From assembly GCA_005884575.1 (NCBI GenBank), contig VAWW01000007.1:1-36693 (forward strand): a stretch of 36,693 nucleotides of DNA, given 5' to 3'. The notes below the pieces were generated by a model, which did no database searches, had not been told where the DNA came from, and worked only from the letters and a program-made list of their open reading frames with translations. The position numbers and the translations under genes were made by a program. Shown piece after piece: positions 34,849 to 36,693 of this stretch (positions are counted from its first letter, which is position 1; each line of letters begins with the position of its first letter). This DNA comes from Actinomycetota bacterium. GTDB taxonomy: Bacteria > Actinomycetota > Thermoleophilia > Gaiellales > Gaiellaceae.

Positions 34849-34876
34849 CGCGGGTTCGAGTCTCGTCGCTACCGCT
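34849..34876 (+). repeat. tRNA-3'-end-like repeat D
   Basis: CGCGGGTTCGAGTCTCG then TCGCTACCGCT: a T-arm with the canonical TTCGAGT loop and an acceptor-like strand. The preceding bases ACTGTCACGCCGGAGGT resemble the anticodon-to-variable part of a tRNA-Asp-like gene, but pairing of that arm is poor and the 5' half is absent. Unlike A-C it lacks GGATCTCGATG. It lies at the break point of the TPR regulator. From here to 35108 I see no gene. Confidence 0.55.
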
Positions 34877-35108
34877 GCGGACAGAGGACGAGCTTCGTGC
34901 CGGGACCGGAAGGGCGATCGTCGCCAGAACCGTCCCGGGGGCGACGTGGAGAACGTGCGTGCCGGCGCCGGCCTGGGCGTACGCCACAGCGCCGCAGACG
35001 ATTTCGTACCTCAGCGGCTGCGCCTAGCCACGAGGCCCGAGAGCCTGGTTTTGAAGCAAAGTCTTTCCGCGGCCGAACTCGGCCAAGTTCGGATCGCTCT
35101 GGACGCCG

Positions 35109-36692
35109 CTACTGCCCGAGACCGCCGGCGATCGTGAAGATCGTGTCGGGCGTCGCTGCTTGACCGCCCGGCGGCCGGAACCGACCGTCGGCCCAGACCA
35201 TCGCGAAGGTGCCGAAACCGAGCAGGTCGCTCGACATGTAGTCGCCGAAGTTCGGTTCCGCATCCGAGCGGACGGACCAACCCGTCGCCACATCCGACTC
35301 GATCCGGTTGCCCCCGAAGCTCTGGCCGTTGTCTTTGGAGACGCTCGCCCACGTATCGGTCAGGACGTTGTAGGTCGGATCGTTGCGGCGGTCGAGCCAG
35401 CCCACGAAGACAGACCCGTTCTTGTTGACCTGGACCGTCGGGAAGACGTGGCTCGTCGTGCCCGGATCGTCGTTCACCTTGACCGGCGGTCCGAACGTCG
35501 TGCCGTTGTCGGTCGACCTGCTGACGAAGATGTCGGCCTGCTGTGCCCGGGCCGGCAGGGCGTACTTCCCGCTGAAGTAGGTGACGTACACGGTGCCGAA
35601 GCCGGTCGGGGATGTCTCGCCCGAGGTGAACACGCCGTCGTCCGCGCCCTTGTCGACCGCGATGGACGGCACGTCCGCGATCCCCGAGGTTCGCCCGCGG
35701 TTGTAGCCGGGCGGCTCCAGCTGCGGATTGACGACGGCGATCGTCTTGGCACCGCGCCACGTCCTGCCGTCGTCGTCCGAGTATGCGTACCCGATTCGCT
35801 GTTGCGTCTCGGTCCGGTTGCCGGCCTGCCCGGTCGTGCCGGCCGCGGCCAGGACGAAGGTCCGCGCGAACCACGTCACGACCACACGCGGCGGTCCCAG
35901 CGGCAGTCCCGGTCTCGTCGTGGTGGCCGCCACGGCCCCCTGGTTGAGGGTGTCGGGGTCATTCGGCACGATCGTGTAAGGCCCGTCCCAGTCCGTGCTC
36001 GTGACCGTGCCCTTCAGGGCGCAGCCCTTGCAGCGCGTCAGCTCGAGCGAGGTCTCGCCGTCGAGCGCAAAGCGCGTATAGGTCAGGTAGAGCGTGCCCG
36101 TCGTCTGATCGACGTAGAGCCACGGCTTGTCGAGGAAATCCTGACTCTGCGCAACGTCGACGATGACGCCGCCGACAGCTTGCGTTGGTCTCACGGCCAC
36201 CACCGGGAGTTCCCAGACGATCCGCTCCTGGGCCTGCTGCGGCGGATCGGGTACTCCGGTCTGCGTCGGATCGTTGAGACAGCGGGTGTTCGCCACGCTC
36301 TCGACGCCCTGGGCGGAGGCAAGCCGGAAGCTGCCCCGGTTCACGCTCAGGGTGTAGGAGCCGTCCGGCAGCTTGTAGATCGAAGCGTAGAAGAACCTCT
36401 GCGTCGCGTGGTCCACGACAACCGAGGGATCTCCGTAGTACGCGTCCTTCCCGTCGGCGTCGGCGGTTCCGCTTCCCGGGACGAGCGGCGGGAGCCCGCC
36501 GCCGTCGATCCAGGTGCCGCCGCCGTCCGTCGAGTAGGCGAATCCGCTCAGGCCTCGATTCCTGTCGTAGAAGCCCGCCGAGTTGTTGTAGCCGACGACC
36601 ATCTTCTTTCCCATCGAGCCGGGCGCGTTGAGAACCGCGATCTCGGGCTCGCTCTGCGCCGTCGCCGCTTGCCCCGGTGGCGCCGGGTCGAG
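35109..36692 (-). CDS. Sialidase/BNR-repeat-like exported protein (5' end beyond window)
   Basis: An open frame of 527 codons that continues past the right edge, so the start and any signal peptide are not seen; the Met at 36614 is internal because SEPEIAVLNAPGS precedes it in frame. It has repeated Asp-box-like motifs of sialidase-type beta-propellers: AYSTDGGGTWIDGGG, AYSDDDGRTWRGAK, SRSTDNGTTFGPPVKV and SVSKDNGQSFGG. These occur between beta-rich blades (RVVVTWFARTF, YVTYFSGKY, FVGWLDRRNDP). Asp-boxes are structural, so the match shows a propeller fold and not sialidase chemistry; the catalytic Arg triad and Tyr cannot be confirmed. It ends IFTIAGGLGQ at TGA 35109. Confidence 0.8.
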   Translation of the reverse strand, partial: LDPAPPGQAATAQSEPEIAVLNAPGSMGKKMVVGYNNSAGFYDRNRGLSGFAYSTDGGGTWIDGGGLPPLVPGSGTADADGKDAYYGDPSVVVDHATQRFFYASIYKLPDGSYTLSVNRGSFRLASAQGVESVANTRCLNDPTQTGVPDPPQQAQERIVWELPVVAVRPTQAVGGVIVDVAQSQDFLDKPWLYVDQTTGTLYLTYTRFALDGETSLELTRCKGCALKGTVTSTDWDGPYTIVPNDPDTLNQGAVAATTTRPGLPLGPPRVVVTWFARTFVLAAAGTTGQAGNRTETQQRIGYAYSDDDGRTWRGAKTIAVVNPQLEPPGYNRGRTSGIADVPSIAVDKGADDGVFTSGETSPTGFGTVYVTYFSGKYALPARAQQADIFVSRSTDNGTTFGPPVKVNDDPGTTSHVFPTVQVNKNGSVFVGWLDRRNDPTYNVLTDTWASVSKDNGQSFGGNRIESDVATGWSVRSDAEPNFGDYMSSDLLGFGTFAMVWADGRFRPPGGQAATPDTIFTIAGGLGQ

Positions 36693-36693
36693 G

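Noticed and set aside
33061..34987. N-terminus of the TPR protein at 34987
   Set aside because: Codons above 34815 translate the antisense of tRNA-like repeat D and do not resemble the ATPase-TPR family.
36612..36614. Met at 36614 as the start of the sialidase-like protein
   Set aside because: The frame continues open to the window edge with family-like SEPEIAVLNAPGS before it.
1..36693. CRISPR array, prophage or conjugative element
   Set aside because: No regularly spaced repeat series with unique spacers, and no phage structural, tyrosine-integrase, relaxase or plasmid replication genes are visible.

Overview
The window is GC-rich, with strong G/C bias at third codon positions, frequent GTG starts, many 1-10 nt gene overlaps and actinobacterial protein families (MMPL, DHA2 MFS, HisKA_3 kinases, Dpp-type ABC). 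The gene style and the closeness of the insertion-sequence remnants to soil Thermoleophilia elements suggest a Gaiellales/Solirubrobacterales-like actinobacterium, probably from a metagenome. This assignment is inference; there is no rRNA or other phylogenetic marker in the window.

Region 1 (1-9,900) is an insertion-sequence graveyard. It holds an rve-type integrase end (2-376), a multiply broken IS256/Mutator transposase (about 387-1536), a frameshifted IS982-like remnant (about 4690-5245), an internally deleted second IS256 copy (about 6600-7149) and two adjacent broken IS110 recombinases (8150-9898). Three intact genes sit among them: a membrane phosphoglycosyl transferase (1729-3108, -), a divergent NAD-dependent sugar epimerase (3657-4559, +), and an orphan LuxR-type regulator whose receiver lacks the phosphoacceptor Asp (5469-6143, +). 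About 1 kb (7150-8149) has no recognisable gene.

Region 2 (9,964-16,495, -) is one tightly coupled operon: peptide-binding protein, DppC-like and DppB-like permeases, DppD-like and DppF-like ATPases, then a proline-iminopeptidase-type hydrolase joined to the last ATPase by a one-base gap. It reads as import of short peptides followed by cytosolic cleavage.

Region 3 (16,600-18,100) holds three direct repeats that look like the 3' end of a tRNA (T-arm plus acceptor strand). They bracket first a vapBC-type toxin-antitoxin pair and then a block where a truncated cupin gene abuts a TetR C-terminal remnant. A fourth, related tail (about 34,849) lies where a large TPR regulator gene has lost its N-terminal part. 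This cassette-like layout is the most unusual feature of the window.

Region 4 (18,162-27,153) contains a DHA2 MFS exporter divergent from a small secreted or anchored protein, with a CsoR-like palindrome between them. Next come an MMPL exporter with a downstream membrane protein, and divergently a UspA - histidine kinase - NarL-type regulator operon. A TAP-like alpha/beta hydrolase follows, convergent with the regulator.

Region 5 (27,221-33,572, -) encodes a second kinase/regulator pair, then a SRPBCC protein and a MacB/FtsX-type ABC ATPase and permease, ending in a strong hairpin. The window closes with the truncated TPR regulator and the 3' part of a sialidase/BNR-like protein that runs off the right edge.
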